Part shown: positions 7,673-9,247 of the stretch, one piece after another
How the letters are laid out: the number at the start of each line of letters is the position of its first letter
Numbering within the stretch: the stretch's first letter is position 1
NCBI GenBank assembly: GCA_963578605.1
Contig: CAUZEA010000165.1
Coordinates: 1-9,247, forward strand
DNA: 9,247 nt
DNA from: JAKVCB01 sp963578605
GTDB lineage: Bacteria > Planctomycetota > Planctomycetia > Pirellulales > Lacipirellulaceae
Direction: 5' to 3'
Position numbers and translations under genes: made by a program
Notes under the pieces: generated by a model
What the model was told of the DNA's origin: nothing
The model's input: only the letters and a program-made list of their open reading frames with translations
Database searches by the model: none

Positions 7673-8440
7673 GTGGGTGTGCACATGAATGGACAACCGA
7701 TCCAGCATCCGGGTCCGGGCTATGGCGATCCCTACTACTTCACCAGCCTCGGGGACTGGGACGGCGACGGCCGCGGCGACTTGCTGTGGGGCAACATGCA
7801 GGGCAACGTATTCCTGCATCGCGGCAGCGGTGTGCCTGACCCCTGGTCATTCGAGCCAGGTATCAAACTCAAACTCATCACCGGCGAGGACCTGCAGGTC
7901 GGACCACCGTTGACGGCCTCGCCGCAAACGGCGACCGACTTCAGAACGTTGCAAGGCTCTCGCATTAAGTTCGTGGCGGACGACTTCGACGGCGACGGCA
8001 TCGATGACCTGGCGATAACCGAGACCTACCGCAACCTCTGGATCTTTCTTAACACCCGCCAAGGCGGCACGGACACGCTGAAACCAGGAGTCCACGTGGG
8101 TAAACTAACGCACGTCAACGACGCGGGCACTTCGCTGAGTGTCGTGGATTGGAACGGGGACGGTAAACCGGACGTCCTGACAGGTGGAGCGGCGCAGGAG
8201 CCGGGGATGCTGTTTGTCAATCAGAGCCACCGCGGATCGCCCCGGTTCATGCCTCCGCAGCAGGCCTGCCAGTTACCCTACCTGTTCTGGGGCCCGCATT
8301 TTCGAGCCATCGATTGGAACGGCGACGGTGATCAAGACCTGCTGATCCGTTCCGAGTTCTATGCCCTCTGGGCCGAACGGTCTTTTATCGACCACGGCTA
8401 CCGATCCGGCCGGATTATGACCAGTTGGGAAACCCGGTGA
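7673..8440 (+). pseudogene. FG-GAP/VCBS repeat protein fragment (beta-propeller), probably truncated
   Basis: A 255-residue frame with four calcium-binding FG-GAP/VCBS motifs of the form DxDxDGxxD: residues 28-36 (DWDGDGRGD), 104-112 (DFDGDGIDD), 159-167 (DWNGDGKPD) and 214-222 (DWNGDGDQD), each followed by the DLL(W/I) or DVL strand of a propeller blade. Such blades form secreted or surface-bound propellers used in adhesion or polysaccharide binding. Four motifs are too few for a closed seven-bladed propeller, there is no signal peptide, and the frame opens only just after an upstream TAA (7646-7648). Its only early start is a weak GTG. I therefore think the 5' end of a longer secreted protein is missing. 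The C-terminal end (SFIDHGYRSGRI) may be close to natural, since it leaves the last blade complete, but it meets an IS-derived chimeric frame directly. It is much more GC-rich than the SGNH gene before it. The repeat identification is firm; pseudogene status is inference. Confidence 0.8.
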
Positions 8441-9129
8441 AGATCGTAACATTGTTCAGGTCCGACATCGCTGCGCCTGCCGATGCGGCCGGGGGGACGG
8501 AGTCCTGCTGTGCCTTTCCCCTGCTGGCAGCTGGCCTGCTGGCTGTTTGTGTCTGCTGGCTCCCGAAGTCTTCCGGTGAGGAGCGAGGCACACCACTCGA
8601 GCGGCATCCACGGCGGTTTGTTCTGGACGGGAAACCGCTGCAGATCGACAGGACATTTACGTGGGGACGGCGTGGCACGCATCGCGGTGCCCAGCGTCGA
8701 GTCAACTCGTGGGGGCAGGTCAACGAATTCACACGTGAATGCCTGTCGATCGACGTGTCTAGGCGTCTGAACAGCGAAGATGTCCTGGAGCGTCTGACCT
8801 GGTTGATGGTGACACGCGGCGTGCCGAATCACATCCGAAGCGACAATGGCCCGGAATTCACTGCCAAGGTAGTGCGAAAGTGGTTGGAACGGGTGGGCGT
8901 GAGGACCCTGTTCATCGAGCCAGGATCCCCGTGGGAAAACGGCTACGTGGAAAGCTTCAATGGCAAGCTGGCGGACGAATTGTTGGAACGAGAAGTGTTC
9001 TACACGCTGCACGAAGCGAAGGTATTGATCGAGCGTTGGCGAATCCTGTACAACACGATCCGCCCACACAGTGCGTTGGGCTACCGACCCCCTTCACCTG
9101 AGGCGATCTTCGCTGCTGAGGGCGAGTAG
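8425..9129 (+). pseudogene. Chimeric frame: unrelated leader joined to a 5'-truncated IS3-family transposase
   Basis: From about 8719 this 234-codon frame is the C-terminal part of an IS3-family OrfB integrase-core domain: NEFTRECLSIDV, RSDNGPEF with the second catalytic Asp, GSPWENGYVESFNGK with the catalytic Glu, AKVLIERWRILYNTIRPHSALGYRPP and PEAIF. The first catalytic Asp and everything before it, including the DNA-binding part, are absent, so it cannot transpose by itself. Residues 1-98 are not transposase. They include a hydrophobic stretch, PLLAAGLLAVCVCWL at 33-47, then RRFVLDGKPLQI at 64-75, which resembles the first strand after the signal peptide in some secreted glycoside hydrolases. 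That likeness is weak. Possible starts are TTG 8425 or GTG 8437, the latter overlapping the stop of the FG-GAP fragment. The stop TAG at 9127-9129 appears to be supplied by the group II intron end that follows, so the natural C-terminus may also be lost. The transposase call is firm; the origin of the leader is unknown. Confidence 0.85.
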
Positions 9130-9247
9130 GCCCGGGGGATTGCTCCCCCAGGCCTCTCACAGAACCGGACTTGTGGACCGCACATCCGGCTCTTCAAGCT
9201 GTCGTCTCAAGTATCAAACAGTCGTTGCTGTTTGACGGAGACCCGCT
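9126..9247 (-). mobile_element. Group II intron 3' end (domains V and VI), rest beyond right edge
   Basis: Read on the minus strand, 9192-9162 folds as an intron domain V: an 8-pair lower stem beginning GAGCCGGA, with the AGC triad and its G-U pair, closed by TCCGGTTC; a 4-pair upper stem TGTG/CACA; and a two-base bulge (AG) on the 3' side, as in real domain V hairpins. The loop is CGGTC rather than a GNRA tetraloop and the upper stem is short. A linker TGTGAGA follows. Positions 9154-9129 then form an 11-pair hairpin with a GCAA loop in the place of domain VI. One pair is G-U only when the minus strand is the RNA, which supports this orientation. The sequence then reads CTAC, giving an A-pyrimidine intron end at about 9126. 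No bulged branch-point A is evident in the hairpin. The intron body and any maturase gene would lie to the right of the window. Alternative: a terminator-like hairpin of the IS3 element. Confidence 0.65.
9214..9235. repeat. Perfect 8-base inverted repeat, possible stem beside intron domain V
   Basis: TCAAACAG at 9214-9221 and CTGTTTGA at 9228-9235 are exact reverse complements around a six-base loop. On the minus strand this lies just before the domain V-like hairpin, where the end of domain IV or the maturase 3' region would be. Eight pairs can arise by chance, so I mark it only as a possible intron stem. Confidence 0.4.

Noticed and set aside
8398..9069. A 223-codon open frame on the minus strand
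   Set aside because: It is the antisense shadow of the IS3 transposase and its leader; long antisense frames are common over GC-rich transposase genes and the product has no domain motif.
3..9129. A composite IS3 transposon carrying the whole region
   Set aside because: The two IS3 relics are too different from each other and both are incomplete; no matching outer ends or target duplications can be seen in the window.

Overview
The window looks like an accessory stretch of a planctomycete chromosome (Planctomycetota, probably a Pirellulaceae-type bacterium). The strongest sign is a two-gene operon typical of that phylum: a large secreted PSCyt1/DUF1549/LamG/DUF1553 protein followed by a Tat-exported DUF1501 protein. 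A two-domain SGNH hydrolase and an FG-GAP/VCBS repeat fragment of types common in planctomycetes agree with this. No rRNA, tRNA or CRISPR array was seen.

Layout. Positions 3-359 (+) hold a dead IS3-family transposase end. Positions 455-4953 (-) are the DUF1501/PSCyt operon, read right to left with a 4-base ATGA overlap. Positions 5006-5287 (-) hold the degraded C-terminal end of an ISL3-type transposase, split by an in-frame stop. Positions 5288-5906 contain no gene I can support. Positions 5907-6410 (+) encode a DinB/YfiT-like protein with a good ribosome binding site. Positions 6412-7554 (+) encode an SGNH hydrolase with a full catalytic set but no export signal, one base downstream of the DinB stop. 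Positions 7673-8440 (+) are a fragment of a calcium-binding FG-GAP/VCBS propeller. Positions 8425-9129 (+) are a chimeric frame: a hydrophobic leader of unknown origin joined to the C-terminal two thirds of an IS3 transposase catalytic domain. From 9126 to at least 9192 on the minus strand lies a structure that fits domains V and VI of a group II intron, whose body would lie beyond the right edge.

Interpretation. The DUF1501/PSCyt pair is the one clearly intact and probably expressed outer-compartment module: a c-type haem-bearing multidomain protein and a partner with a sulfatase/phosphatase-like fold, both exported. Their biochemical role is not established. The DinB and SGNH genes form a second, more AT-rich unit. 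Everything else is debris of mobile elements (IS3 twice, ISL3 once, a group II intron end) and broken genes, so the region looks like an insertion and rearrangement hotspot. I found no undescribed defence or biosynthetic system. The most useful hidden signals are the intron end and the ISL3 relic, neither of which appears as a normal open reading frame.
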